This document shows positions 1-11,734 of a stretch of 64,000 bases of DNA, one piece after another. The translations under genes were made by a program, and so were the position numbers. Each line of letters starts with the position of its first letter. Position 1 is the first letter of the stretch. Below the pieces are notes generated by a model, which worked only from the letters and a program-made list of their open reading frames with translations, had not been told where the DNA came from and made no database searches. This DNA is from Dichetophora obliterata (Eukaryota; Arthropoda; Insecta; Diptera; Sciomyzidae): assembly GCA_963920525.1 (NCBI GenBank), contig OY986439.1, positions 211,511,406 to 211,575,405 of the forward strand, given 5' to 3'.

Positions 1-285
1 TATGTCCCTTAATCGAAGAGAATTTGACTGCGACTCAATGGAAAATGTACTGTGGGATAGTAGTCAAAAGGTTGTCTGAAAATCGAAAGCAATGGAACTG
101 CGACTCGATCGAAAATGTTATGTAGTATTGAAGTCAAAAGTAATGTCTTAAAATGGAGAGGAGCGAAATCGCAACTCGATTCAAAATGTACAGTGGTGTT
201 ATTTTGGTTAGTATGTCCTTAGATCTAGGGAAGTGGAACCACGACTCGATTGAAAATGTAGTATGCTATCGTAGTCAAAAAGGCG
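1..285. repeat. Degenerate ~70-bp tandem repeat, about four copies
   Basis: Four successive copies can be lined up on the core 'GCGACTCGATNGAAAATGT'. The CGACTC-type core lies near 31, 101, 172 and 242, so the period is about 70-71 bp. Each copy also carries a TAGTCAAAAGG-like segment. Copies differ by substitutions and the third is the most degraded. The array may continue to the left of the window. It looks like the edge of an old satellite or minisatellite; no coding potential is visible. Confidence 0.7.
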
Positions 286-430
286 GCCTCGATAGCATAA
301 AAGAAGTGCACTTGACTGTTACCCAGTGGTCACGGGTCCGAATACTGGCCTAGCAAAGGTCTTACGTACTCTTTAAACTTTCTTTCCCAATCAAAAAATC
401 TTTAAAATACATCAATTTGCGACGAAAAGT

Positions 431-573
431 TGTAGTTTGTGAGGAGGAACGTTTAGTTACTTTATTCGACTGAGGTCGAATACTTGCTTAATATTCAATA
501 TCACATGTTTCTACAGCTTTTGCCAGTAGTAGGTTTCACTGTAGTCAGGCTTCGCTGGCTTCCAGTTGTTTTA
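431..573 (+). repeat. Dispersed repeat, copy 1 (second copy at 44361-44516)
   Basis: The stretch shares an ordered series of blocks with 44361-44516 in the same orientation: GAGGAACGYTTAGT, ACTTTATTYGACTGAGGTC, ACTTGCTT, TTTCTACAGCTTYTGCCA and GTTTCACT. Small indels separate the blocks. Neither copy shows an ORF. It could be a fragment of an LTR or other transposon end, but I cannot assign a family. Confidence 0.55.
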
Positions 574-1310
574 TTTCTGCGTATTTAAAGCTTAAATACA
601 TATGTTCAACTAAAATGTTTAATTTTAGTTCGTTGCAAGTCAAAAACGGCCAATAGTTAGAAAAATGGACTAAATCAGGGACGTGACCATGTTTCAATGA
701 GGGCTCAAAATATTCGTAATCCAAGTACCAAAGAATATTTTAGTCAATAATACAACTTTGTGAAAATCACAATCCATATTGACCTTATAAGCCTCTAGAC
801 GGTTTTCTCCCAAATCATGTTTTCCAAAAAAATTATTTAGTGAAAATGAGTGCAGTGTATCCTTAATTTGACGTTATAGCGTTTAAGTTAATAGGTCTAT
901 CTAATAAGTCTAATAACTAACTGGCCTCATTAACCTTCGTATACTCGCGCATTGGTCTGTTAGACCGATGACTTACGTTTGCCTTGCTATAAAACTTTTG
1001 TTTGGTATGTTTTCACATAATCTCATCAAACAGTAAACTTCATATTAAGATGAAGTTTAAGATAGAAGCATACTAAATATTAAGATATTAAGATAGAAGC
1101 ATACTAAAATGGCCTGAGCTTTTTCAGGCCATACGAATGTTAATACTCCTTCTTTTAAATTTTGCTTCGAATTTTTTGTTCCCTTTTAAACAAAAATTAA
1201 ATTTTGGTAATTTTTGACATTTGTTCCATCTGCTTAAATCAAATTTCAACTTGTATTTTTTTATTTTCTTAAAATCTACAGCATTCTATAATGAAAATCT
1301 TTCCACACAT
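574..1310. other. AT-rich intergenic DNA, no feature seen
   Basis: No ORF of note, no RNA gene and no clear repeat. A short local repetition of 'AAGATAGAAGCATACTAAA' occurs near 1060-1110. Confidence 0.6.
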
Positions 1311-3142
1311 GAGCTGTTCAGAGCACAAGTGGCGTAAGTCCATTTTTTAGGGAAATTGAGTTAAGTACGTAAAAGTGAAGAGGAAAATGTGACTTATTTA
1401 TGAGTACGGGCTAGAAAATCCTAGCTTACGTTATCTCTGAACAAAATGCAATACTTTGTTATTGCTCTGACAAATACCATTATTTTTTCAGAGCACAAGT
1501 GGCGTAAGTCCATTTTTGGTAGTTTTGAGAAAATTGAACGTTTAGAAAAATTCTTAAATGAATTCTAAGTATGAAGAACTCAGTTTTGCTTATAAGCTTG
1601 GTCAAGAGCATAATTGGAGCTATCCATATCGTAAAAAATAAACTAAATAATACACAAAAACGATGCAGAATATTGCATATTAGTAAAAACATTTGGAATT
1701 GCGCCACTGAAAATTATTTCAAATTTCTCGTTTCCGCTGTAGAAATCTAATAGGAGATATTTTTCAAAAACTTTTTGATGAGGAATGGCAGCATTTTTAC
1801 CTAGAAGTTGGACAAAACCACCCCTTTAGCGATTATTTGCATTATTAAGGGAGATATAAAATGAATGGACTTACGCCACTTGTCCTCTGAAAATTTTTTA
1901 AAATTCCTCCTTTCCGCTGTAAAAATGTAATGGAAAATATTTTTAAGAATTTTTACATAGAAGTTGGACAAAATCATCACTTAGCGATTATCTTCATTAT
2001 AAAGGGAGTTTTGATATATACCTTTTCGAAAATTTACCATTGCTCCAAATAACGATAAAGATAAAAAAAGATAACGATAACGATGAAAACTTATATTTGT
2101 AAAGATTTTTGATTACATTTTTTAATATATTAATAAATATTACATATTATTACATTCCTACTAAATATAAACAATTGTGTTTATTTTCAGCTGTTTAATA
2201 AGACTTTAACTTTAATAAGAATAAATGCATTCTGGCCTCCTCAATTATTCAGAAAATCACAAAGGGATGTTTTAATCGCACTTCTGAAACTAAATTCTGT
2301 CAATCCTTACCACAAAATCCTTAAAAATATAGTCCATTACATTTTAACAGTGGAAAAGCGTAATTTTAAAAAATTTTCAGAGGACAAGTGGTGTAAGTCC
2401 ATTTATTTTATATCTCCCTTAATAATAAAGATAATCGCTAATGGGTAGTTTTGTCCAACTTCTATGAAAAATTGCTGTCATTCCTCATCAAAAAATTCTT
2501 AAAAATATTTTCCATTACATTTTTACAGCGGAAAGGAGGAATTTTAAAAAATTTTCAGAGAACAAGTGGCGTAAGTCCATTCATTTTATATCTCCTTTAA
2601 TAATGGAGATAATCGCTAATGGGTAGTTTTGTCCAACTTCTATGTAAAAATGCTGTTATTCCTCATCAAAAAATTTCTAAAAATATTTTCCATTACATTT
2701 TTACAGCGGAAAAGAGAAATTTTTAAAAATTTTCAGAGGACAAGTGGCGAAAGTCCATTCATTTTATATCTCCCTTAATAATGAAAATAATCGCTAAAGG
2801 GTGGTTTTGTCCAACTTCTAGGTAAAAATGCTGCCATTCCTCATCAAAAAGTTTTTGAAAAATATCTCCTATTAGATTTCTACAGCGGAAACGAGAAATT
2901 TAAAATAATTTTCAGTGGCGCAATTCCAAATTTTTTTACTAATATGCAATATTCTGCACCATTTGTATGTTCTATTTAGTTTATTTTGTACGATATGGAT
3001 AGCTCCATTTATGCTCTTGACCTAGCTTATAAGCAAAACTTAGTTCTTTATACTTGGAATTTATTATAAGAATTTTTCTAAATGTTAAATTTTCTCAAAA
3101 CTACCAAAAATGGACTTACGCTACTTGTGCTCTGAACAGCTC
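1311..3142. mobile_element. Foldback-like element with long inverted arms made of 178-bp units
   Basis: The ends are inverted: GAGCTGTTCAGAGCACAAG at 1311 and its complement ending at 3142. A candidate 4-bp target duplication ACAT lies at 1307-1310 and 3143-3146. Left arm (about 1489-2012) and right arm (about 2373-3133) are reverse complements at roughly 90-95% identity by eye over more than 400 bp. The right arm contains tandem units starting CAGAG(G/A)(A)CAAGTGG at 2378, 2556 and 2734, a 178-bp period; the left arm holds one full and one shortened unit. The leftmost terminal motif is repeated at 1491 after a ~140-bp insert. No transposase is seen, so it would be non-autonomous. Inverted arms with internal tandem repeats are the hallmark of foldback (FB/Galileo-like) elements; the family assignment is inference. 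Confidence 0.75.
2378..2912 (+). repeat. Three tandem 178-bp units in the right arm of the foldback-like element
   Basis: Units begin at 2378, 2556 and 2734. Each reads through a CAAGTGGCGTAAGTCCATT head, a TTTTATATCTCCCTTAATAA segment, TTTTGTCCAACTTCTA, and an ACAGCGGAAANGAG tail. The unit nearest the end (2734-2912) matches the left arm best, suggesting that inner units diverged or expanded separately. Confidence 0.75.
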
Positions 3143-3146
3143 ACAT

Positions 3147-5740
3147 ATATCTATCACACCATTTAACTATCACACCATTGATCCACGCATTTTTAAGACA
3201 TCCGGAAAACCGCCAACAAAATCTATCTACGCGCTACACGCTCTGCTGTGACAAAGCAGTAAATAAATGATCGTTTTGAGAATTAATGTTTTTCTGAATG
3301 CCATTCATAGATTTCGACAAGATGTCTTGTTAACGATTTTTCAAGGCATAAGCGAGTCTTTAATTTTTCTTGATTTTATTAGAGATCTGTTAAGCTAAAC
3401 ACTCGCTCGATCGTCAATATAAAGCCAGCCTCCTACTGTGGCTTGTAGCAATGCAAGTACGATGAGCAGCAGGACGTTAGTGGTTTATTTGCATGCTCTA
3501 AACTTGCTTAACAATTATTGCATTTTGCTGTTAAACAATGCAGCCGATTTGTAGGCTGCAGCAAACTTTATGACCAGTTCGTAAGACATGGCAACAAATT
3601 TGCCAAGTTGTTAAAGATTTTTGATCAATTGTTGTAGATAAGAAGGTGTGACGATAACAAGCGGACAATGCGTAGAGTGAGTTAGCGTGAAATTGTCTGG
3701 CTGTTTTGTGAGGGGGCTAAAAGGGTTATTCGGAGAGTCCAGTTAGACTGTATTAACTGTTTAATTAAGGACCTTATTAGATAATATTGTGTTGCATCTT
3801 TAGCTTTAATCATGCCATCTTATGAGCTTCTCATAAAATTAGATATAAATAAACAGGAAATATTTAAAGCTATTCCAAAACCATTGGGAAATATAAAAAT
3901 GGTGTTTTTCTTGATAATAAAAAGTCAAAATCTATTAAAACAAAATTTTAAAAATGCAGGGAACTATATAGATTAGATGTCAATGTGTTTATTCGAATCA
4001 ATCCCAGTATTGCAAATAAAGACAGCATTCTTCAAAAACCTCATCAGAGTTTGATTAAAGGCTGGAGCTGAAGTGAAATAACATCACATTAAATAAATGT
4101 ACTTTACTCAAAAAAGCAAATTAATGTGTCTCTCTATCACTTATTTTTTTTTTCATCGTCTTCAACTGAATTCTGAATAATTTGTTTTTTGCTTAAACAT
4201 AGAAATTTTTCCTAATTTTATTGTATTACATGCTTTGATTATTGATTGTTTCAAAAAGTTTCCTCGACCCTGGGCTATGGTGGAGAGAAAAAAACTTGCA
4301 AGTCTAATTAATCAATTTCTGACTTTTTTATTAGTTCACAAAACATTTGAATTTTGCATTTAATAAAAATTTTGTTTCTACAAATTTTTACAGTATCTGA
4401 CGAAAAAATTAAAATATATTTGTATCTATCTCCAAACTTTAGTGTGTCTATCACCAGTCAGTTTTAAAGAATTACACACCGCTTCAGCTCAATAATTTTC
4501 TTTTATATTTTTAAAGCTTTGGGAAACATAAAATAATACTTGCGACATTAAAACCAATCTTGCATATAATTTTACAATAATTTTTACAACACTTGAAATG
4601 TGAAAATGAAAATATTTGCGTAACTAAAAACGAACGCAAACTTGTGGCTTGTTACATAAACCGACTAATTTAATAGTTGCATGGTGTAACTATAGCGTAT
4701 CTGTGTGGCGGAAGATTCGAAGGTACTTGTTTAGTGCGCCTAGGTGGTCCATGCTTAAAAATTGTTTTGGCTGCTTCTGGTATTTTCAATGTTATTTTGT
4801 TTTTTTCGAAATTATAAATGTTTATCTATTTAGATATTTGTGACGAGATCCCTTGCCAGCAGCTGTATCTAAAAGATTGCATACAACTAGTGCTAACTTG
4901 AAGTACGACTGGCTATTGTGTGCGTGTGTGTGTGTTCCTCATTAACCCATTAAACTTCCGATTTACGTTTGCCGCCGGCGATAAACTGTTTTGGGTTTTT
5001 AAGTTTTTTCTTTTCTTTTTGTTTGTTGTTGTTATTGTTTTTTGTTATAGTATTCTCTGTTTAGTTTTTAATGACATATCGTAAAGATTAATCAAAGCCG
5101 ACGTAAGACATATTTTATATATTTCATTTTCATTAACCGTGAAGAGAAAATGTGTTAAAACTATTTTAATGAATTGTTTTTGGAAAATCTTGTGTTTTTT
5201 ATGACAGCGACAATTTGGTGCCAAAATAATATTTTTCCCTCTATTAAAAAATTTCGTTTTCTATTTAAAATAACATGCATGGTTGTATTAAATTCGAATT
5301 TATTTCAATGGAATTTTTGTCAAAACAAACGAAGTAGTTTTTTGTTATAGATCTAATTTTGAGGATATTAATCAATATCTTTTTAAGCGTTAAACACTTG
5401 AAAATATTCTAAAGTAATTCTTAATTGCTTCGAGGGAGTTTCTTTAGAACTTGTAAGAAATATCTTTTAAACTTTTTGAGATTTCTAAAGAGCTTTTTAG
5501 AGGCAGTTGCTCTTAGCAGCATTGCATTTAGGATTAATAATGCTAGAAGTATCGACTACACTTATCAAATATTTTTACATAATTTTCATATAAGTATATT
5601 TGAGATATTTGATAACCACCCGCTCCAACATTCTGTAAATGTATATAAATTCAAAGTTAAATGTATGATTTTGTCTTAACAGTGCAAGGTTTTTGCTATC
5701 TGTTTTCAAATCTTTAATGTCAGATTTGCGACACCATTTC
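3147..5740. other. AT-rich intergenic DNA
   Basis: No supported gene in about 2.6 kb. The short open frames present have no recognisable motifs and no codon-like composition. A short (TG)n run lies near 4920-4935. Confidence 0.6.
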
Positions 5741-6122
5741 CAATTTAAATTCAGAAAAGCCTACTTGATATTCAGAAAACATCAAATAGAATCTAGAATT
5801 ACATTTAAGTTACATAAATCAATTACGTAAACATTACGTAACAACATAAACATTAAACTCAGAAAATTTAATTTGCAATTCAGAAAAGAACAAATTAAAT
5901 TCAGGAAGGATCAACCGAAACTCAGACAAGAAAATATTAGATTCAGAAAGATCAACTGAAATTCTGAAAATCCAATTTTAACACAGCAAACATTAATTTT
6001 CAGAAAGACAAGAAAATATTAGATTCAGAAAGATATACTGAAATTCTGAAAATCCAATTTTAACACAGCAAACATTAATGTTCAGAAAGATTACAAAAGA
6101 TCAAATGATGTTCATAATGTTA
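5740..6122. repeat. Degenerate minisatellite (AGATCAATTGAAATTCAGAA-like), left part
   Basis: Loose tandem repetition of 'ATTCAGAAAAGATCAAYTGAAATTC' words. It includes one clean 82-bp direct duplication (5924-6005 and 6006-6087) that is almost identical. The same word set resumes after the mariner insertion and also flanks the 9-mer array far downstream. Confidence 0.65.
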
Positions 6123-6124
6123 TA

Positions 6125-6154
6125 TTGGGGGTTGGAATTAGTTTTAAAGGTTTT
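6125..6154 (+). repeat. Mariner 5' terminal inverted repeat
   Basis: Thirty bases starting TTGGGGGTTGGAATTAG, preceded by TA. It is the transposase-binding end and pairs with 7382-7411 with one mismatch (G versus A at position 17). Confidence 0.93.
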
Positions 6155-6297
6155 CTAAGAGATGGCGTAACTATCAATAGATCGCATCGGGCACACCTGT
6201 GACTATATTCATTTCAAAGCACATTGTCTAAGCTTCATTTTTCAGTATGTGTCATTCCACTGAAGTGTAAACAACATATATTTTTTTCTCTGTGAAC

Positions 6298-7335
6298 ATG
6301 TCGACTTTCATTCCAACAAAACGCAATTTGCGGGAAGGTTTACTTTTGTGCTTCCATTTGAAGAAAAAAGCGGTTGAAGCACAACGCACGCTTACTGAGG
6401 CTTACGGGGACTATGCTCCATCGATTTCTACTTGTGAGTACTGGTTCCGTCGGTTTAAAAGTGGTGATTTTGATACGGAAGACAAAGAGCGTCCAGGCCA
6501 GCCGAAAAAGTTTGAAGATGAGGAATTGGAGGCTTTGCTCGATGAAGACCCGTGTCAAACCCTTCAAGAATTGTCAGAATCATTGGGAGTCGACTTATCA
6601 ACGGTCGGCAAACGCTTGAAGGCCATGGGAATGATTCAAAAGCAAGGAAATTGGGTGCCGTACCAGTTGAAGCCGAGAGACGTTGAACGGCGATTTTGCA
6701 TGTGCGAACAACTGCTTCAACGGCATAAAAGGAAGAGTTTTTTGCATCGTATTGTCACTGGCGATGAAAATTGGATCCATTATGATAATCCTAAGCGAAA
6801 AAAATCGTGGGGACCACCCGGCCATGCATCAACATCGAGGGCCAAGCCGAATATTCATGGCGCCAAGTTTATGCTGTGTATTTGGTGGGATCAGAAGGGT
6901 GTCGTGTACTATGAGCTGCTAAAATCTAACGAAACCATCACTGGGGAACGCTACCAACAACAATTGATGCAATTGAGCCGAGCATTAAAGGTTAAACGTC
7001 CGCAATATGCCAAAAGACACGACAAAGTGGTTTTTCAACATGACAACGCACGGCCACATGTTGCAAGAACCGTCAAGGAAACGTTGGAGGCGCTGAATTG
7101 GGATGTGCTACCCCACCCGCCTTATAGCCCAGACATAGCCCCTTCCGACTACCACCTATTCAGATCGATGACGCATGGCTTGGCTGAGCAGCGCTTCACT
7201 TCTTACGAGGATACCAAAAAATGGGTCGATTCGTGGATTGCCTCAAAAGACGAATCGTTCTTCCGGCGCGGAATTCATATGCTGCCAGAAAGATGGGAAA
7301 ATGTTGTAGCTAACGATGGACAATACTTTGAATAA
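6298..7335 (+). CDS. Mariner transposase, full length (345 aa)
   Basis: Cut-and-paste DNA transposase that binds the flanking TIRs and integrates at TA. I chose the ATG at 6298, two codons downstream of an in-frame GTG, because it gives 345 residues, the same length as Mos1, and starts MSTF like that subfamily. Order: an N-terminal helix-turn-helix region (about residues 1-110, with FHLKK and WFRRFKSGDFD), a linker with WVPYQL (119-124; family consensus WVPHEL), then the DDE/D catalytic domain. The triad is visible: D156 in TGDENW, D249 in QHDNARPH and D284 in PDIAPSDYH, giving the D,D34D spacing of mariners. The C-terminal LPERWENVVA..G motif is present. There are no stops or frameshifts. 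Expression would be from the element's own 5' region; no clear TATA was identified. Confidence 0.95.
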   Translation: MSTFIPTKRNLREGLLLCFHLKKKAVEAQRTLTEAYGDYAPSISTCEYWFRRFKSGDFDTEDKERPGQPKKFEDEELEALLDEDPCQTLQELSESLGVDLSTVGKRLKAMGMIQKQGNWVPYQLKPRDVERRFCMCEQLLQRHKRKSFLHRIVTGDENWIHYDNPKRKKSWGPPGHASTSRAKPNIHGAKFMLCIWWDQKGVVYYELLKSNETITGERYQQQLMQLSRALKVKRPQYAKRHDKVVFQHDNARPHVARTVKETLEALNWDVLPHPPYSPDIAPSDYHLFRSMTHGLAEQRFTSYEDTKKWVDSWIASKDESFFRRGIHMLPERWENVVANDGQYFE

Positions 7336-7381
7336 TATACATTGCACCGTTGTTTCTAAATAAATGCTCAAAAACCGAAAA

Positions 7382-7411
7382 AAAACCTTTAAAATTAATT
7401 CCAACCCCCAA
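7382..7411 (-). repeat. Mariner 3' terminal inverted repeat
   Basis: Read on the minus strand it begins TTGGGGGTTGGAATTAA and is followed on the plus strand by the TA target duplicate. It matches the 5' repeat at 29 of 30 positions. Confidence 0.93.
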
Positions 7412-7413
7412 TA

Positions 7414-7700
7414 TTTAAAATTCATAAAAGATCAACTGAAGTTCCAAAATTCCTAAATAAAATTATTTGAAATTCACAAGAGTTCAAATTTAAATTCATA
7501 AAAAATCACTTGAAGTTTACATATTCTATTTAAAAGTCATAAGAGATCAATTAAAATTCATAAGAGATCCATTTGAAATAAAGAAAAAATCTATTGAAAT
7601 TCGAAAAAAATAAATAAATGTCAGAATTCAATTTTACACTCAAAAAAGACCAATTGAAATTCAGAAAAGATGACTTGGAATTCAGAAAAAATTAAAATCT
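7414..7700. repeat. Degenerate AGATCAATTGAAATTCAGAA minisatellite, right of mariner
   Basis: Words such as AAAAGATCAACTGAA, AAGAGATCAATTAAAATTC and AATTCAGAAAAGATGA recur every ~20-40 bp. This continues the sequence that precedes the mariner, confirming that the transposon landed in the repeat. Confidence 0.65.
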
Positions 7701-8366
7701 ATTTGATAGCTCAACAATGCTCTTCCTGGAGCAATCATGGGTGCACTCATGAAGCTTCGGGTGGATGAGTAACTCGGTGTGCTGATAAAAGAACCTGCTA
7801 AGCATCAGAGTTGTCAGCGCATCTTTAGGTGACTCAAAAGCCAGGAGATTTGTGAGTAGGACACTCCTCAGGGAGTGTTCTATCACCTTTATTATGGAAC
7901 TTGGTAGTCAATAAACTACTGAGGAAAATATAAAAGGTGGGCTGCAAGGTGATTGCCTATGCGGATGACGTAGCTATTGCTGCACAAGAAAGTTTCCTGA
8001 CACTCTCTCGGAGCTGATTGGAGCGCTCTCCGATCTTAATATTTGGGCCAAAAGCTGTGGGCTGGGGTCAAATCCCCAAAAAAACTGAACTGGTCCTTTT
8101 TGCGAGGAAATACAAAATTTCGGATATAATTCCTCCACGTCTTTATGGCACTCAGCTATACTTCGTGGAAGAGGCAAAATACTTAGGAGTTATTTTGGAT
8201 AGAAAGTTTAGCTGGAAACCGAAGATTCTCGAGCGACTTAGGAAAGCCAATGTTGCTTTATATGCCTGCAAGAAAGCTATAGGTAAAACATTGGGACTCA
8301 CCCCGAATTTTACACTTTGGATTTATACAGCTATAGTAAGGGCCAAGATATGTTGGCAGCTCTGTT
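7701..8366 (+). pseudogene. LINE reverse transcriptase relic (non-LTR retrotransposon)
   Basis: A decayed piece of a LINE pol. Around 7840-7870 the sequence resembles the end of an RT block (ARRFVSRTLLRE, normally followed by GVLSPLLW). The catalytic YADD lies near 7957-7968 as VIAYADDVAI. A readable stretch follows from 8018 to about 8366 with KTELVLFARKYK, EAKYLGVILDRKFSW, and KANVALYACKKAIGKT, typical of the RT thumb. Several frame changes and stops separate these parts, so it is not functional. The 3' part is cut off by the small palindromic element at 8367. The protein style is that of RNase H-bearing LINEs (I/Loa/R1-like); the exact clade is not settled. Confidence 0.8.
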
Positions 8367-8500
8367 GTGGGATTCCCAAAAATTTAACGATAATAATCGT
8401 TGTCGTTATCGGTCATTTTGCGTGCACCCTTCATAGTAAATGACAGCTTTCGCTTACTAACGATATCGAAAATCATCGTCAACGCGTTTGGGAATTCCAC
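8367..8500. mobile_element. Small palindromic element (MITE-like), 134 bp
   Basis: The ends are inverted copies, GTGGGATTCCCAAA at 8367-8380 and TTTGGGAATTCCAC at 8487-8500, one mismatch in 14. The interior is also roughly self-complementary (AACGATAATAATCG against CGATATCGAAAATCATCG). It abuts the LINE relic. No clear target duplication is visible, so the mechanism of insertion is unknown. Confidence 0.5.
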
Positions 8501-11219
8501 TACTGGACTTCCAACATTTTTCTAACTAAAATCAGAAATATTTTTCAAATAACTGAAGTAATTTTAAATGACAAAAATAGTTTTATCCATGGTAGAAGAA
8601 TAGAGGTAGTCGCACGGCTGAGAGCGAACTACCATAACTGTCAAAAGGCAACTGAAAGCTCATACAAAATCTGAAACCGATGAGAATGCGATGAGAAAGG
8701 AAAAATTGAAAAGAATCTGTCATTCCTGAAACTATTTTGCTTTTTTAATTTTTTATTGAGCAATCCATTAAAATAGGATTTTGTGCAGCTCTTGAAGTAA
8801 TTTATATGAGGTTCCAAAAAATCATTTTCGTGGAAGTGTCTATAGCGAACACGAGTGTCTTTTTTTAAATTTGTGGCACATGCCATGTTTTATCGTTGTC
8901 TTCTAGGCTCTTCAGCTGGAACACGAAAACTCGGTCCATTTTCCTTGCCCAAATGTTTTTGGCGCAACACGCACTTTATTTTAATTAAAAAAAAATAAGT
9001 AATTCGTTTTTATTCAAGTTTTTACACAATACAAAAATATCCAATTGGAGTAATTTAATTTTTCTCTTTCTAATCTTTAAAAAAACTGATTTTGACAATT
9101 CTGGTACTATTGCCAAATAGATCACGATTAGCCTCGAGACTACCTGCTTTATTCTACCATGTATTTCTTATGATTTTTTTCTAGTTCTCAGTGAAAAAAA
9201 GGCACTTTGAGGATTTTTGAGAAAAGGCCAGTTTCAACAGCTATAACTTTTTATCCGAATTTTTGTTTTAGGAATTTTTAAAATAGCTAAAGATTTTTGT
9301 AAAATTAGTAAAGTTACCCAAAATGTCGTTTTTTAAATTTTACCTTTTTGGATTTTTTTCGTAAAATACCCAAACTTAAAATTAACAAAATTTTACATTT
9401 CTAGTAAACATTTTTTATTCAACGTAACGCCATGCTATTTAACGTAATCGAATAATTTTTTGTATATGTATAAAGTGTTGCTTCAGGAAATAGTTCAAAA
9501 ACATTCATTGCAATTTTTTCAAATTTGAATTTTTACGATTTGCTTTTAATGCAACAAGAAAATGAAATTTTTTCGTAAAATAAAATAACACAACCCTTTT
9601 ATCTGGTTATTTATTGTCCTATTTTTATGTTTTTTACAAAATTAGCACAAAACAAAATTAGTTTACAAAATTAGCACAAAACAAAACTAATTTTTTGAGC
9701 AAAGAATGGAGAAAAATGTATCAAGTCAATAAATTTGTGCTTTGTTTCCATATAAAAAAGAAAACGCAATAAGTGTAAATAATACACACTTTCATTATTA
9801 TTATTTGTGTGGATGATACAAAAAATTTTAAAATCAAAATTGAAACTACGTTATTTGGTTTGTTTTAATTCATATAATTGAAAATACTTATTTTTCGAGT
9901 TATTATCGCCAAAGTATTCTCCATAGTAATGCTCAAGCCAAGTTGATGACGTTGCCTTTTTTGGTGGGATTCCATTTAATTTTTTTTTTTTAATTTTAAA
10001 AGCATTGCACACTTTATATCATAGTAAATTTTTGTAAAAAATAGCTAAATTATTAAGTTTTGTATCAGAATTTGATGTGATTTCCATTCGATTTTGACAA
10101 ACTGGATTGCTCATTTCCGATAACAATGAAATCGTTGTATAGGTTTTATTAAACATTAAAAATTGTTTCTTTGAAATATGTTTAAGTTGTAAACAAAATA
10201 AGTTTTTACTTTAAATTTTTTTCCAGTACAATTCAAACGTGTCAGTTTCTCAAAATATTAAGAAAATGTTAATACACTCAGAAAAAAAGTTCGGCTTTTA
10301 AATCAAAAAACACAAGTTTTTGTATTAAAAATCTGAAATTTCTTTAATTTTAATGGAAGTTATTTTTGAAACAAAAGTACTTGCATTTGTTTAAAAAAAT
10401 TGAAACTTTTGTTTTAAAAGTAAAAATTTCTTTGTTTCATATATTTTTTTTTAAAAAAATTAATTACACACAGAATAAAGCGTACTAAAATGAAATAACA
10501 AAGGGGAACAAAAAGTAATTTTTTATTCTGCGGCATAAGTTTTTGGAGTCAATTAAGATACATGGGATAATAAAGTTTTGATACTATAATTCACATTGTT
10601 TGAATTGACTCTGGTTCTCGCGGTAAACTGCTATTTTAAAAATTAAGGTGGTTTCATCACAGATCTTAACGTAACTCCAGAACAGTTAGACTGATTTGGT
10701 AAAATGAAAAATCTAAAAATCCGCAACAAATTGCCTCGAAAATAGTTTCGGAAATATTCAGAAAGTTCTTCTGAAAAAAACATTTTTTTATACAAAATTT
10801 TAACTTTTTTGTTATTTCAAAATGCATAAAAATTCAAATACGTCAAAATAGCTCTAATTTGATACTAAGTTAAAACACACACACACATATGTTACGAAGA
10901 AAATAAGCCATATTTCGTTAAAATCCATCGTTTTCTATCGGAATTTTCTTTGGTATTTTTGTAGTGCTTATTAATTTCAAATCCATCGACGTACAAATAA
11001 AATGGATAAGAAATTCGTCAAGTTACTGAGCTTCAAGTGCTTAAATCTCTAAAAAAAGACGAAATAACTTTTCAATGTTAAAAATACTAAAGAAAATTTA
11101 TGTTATAATCGAAAAATACAATAAATAACTCATAACAATATCAATAAGAATTATCCAAAATATTTCAAAATTTGTTAGGAAAAACGTTTTGTATGTGATT
11201 GTCTGTTGTATTTTTGTTC
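8501..11219. other. AT-rich intergenic DNA
   Basis: About 2.7 kb without a supported gene. There is a 30-bp tandem duplication (TTTACAAAATTAGCACAAAA, near 9632 and 9662), an (AC)n run near 10876 and long A/T homopolymers. A minus-strand open stretch at 8641-8935 translates without recognisable motifs. Confidence 0.6.
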
Positions 11220-11734
11220 AGGACAGTCCCTTTGAAAGGTCCAGCAGTAGTCTGCCATCATATAGCAATCTCATCGGTCTTGATATCTATTTTCCAATGT
11301 CTTGATATCCTGATGAAAACACTCTCCTTGTTTTTTCACTGTAATCACCTAGATTGTCTGCAAATCTATTAAAATGACTATGTAAATAATGTAATTTTAT
11401 ACTCATGTTAACTCCCAGATTTTCAAAATTTAAAAGCATTTTAGAAACTATTTCAAAATACTCTGCAGCTTTACGATTCCCCAAAAAACTTTTGACTACT
11501 GAAACAAAGCTTATCCGTGCTTCTGATACGACCTTAGTCATAAGAGTTCGGATTTATGGCCCATCAAAGATGCCTGCTTTTAATTTTTAGGTGCTTTGGC
11601 CAGGCAAATACTTGGCAAATATATTTGTTGCACTCGCTATTCTTATCCAAAGCTTTTACATACTGTTTTATTAGTCCAAGTTTTACATGGAGTGGTTGCA
11701 AAATTATTTTTTCTCGACCTATCAATGGATCATG

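Larger units (their letters stand above)
6125..7411 (+). mobile_element. Complete mariner transposon (mauritiana-type), 1287 bp
   Basis: Terminal inverted repeats of 30 bp lie at 6125-6154 and 7382-7411 and begin TTGGGGGTTGGAATTA; they differ at one position. A TA dinucleotide flanks each end (6123-6124 and 7412-7413), the standard Tc1/mariner target duplication. The single ORF inside is full length. Total length fits the ~1.3 kb of the family. The element has inserted into the degenerate AGATCAATTGAAATTC minisatellite. With TIRs, target duplication and ORF all intact, it is the best candidate here for a recently mobile or active element. Confidence 0.95.

Noticed and set aside
310..352. Possible tRNA or SINE promoter at GTGGTCACGGGTCCGAATAC
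   Set aside because: A weak B-box-like word is present but no A box at the right distance and no tRNA fold.
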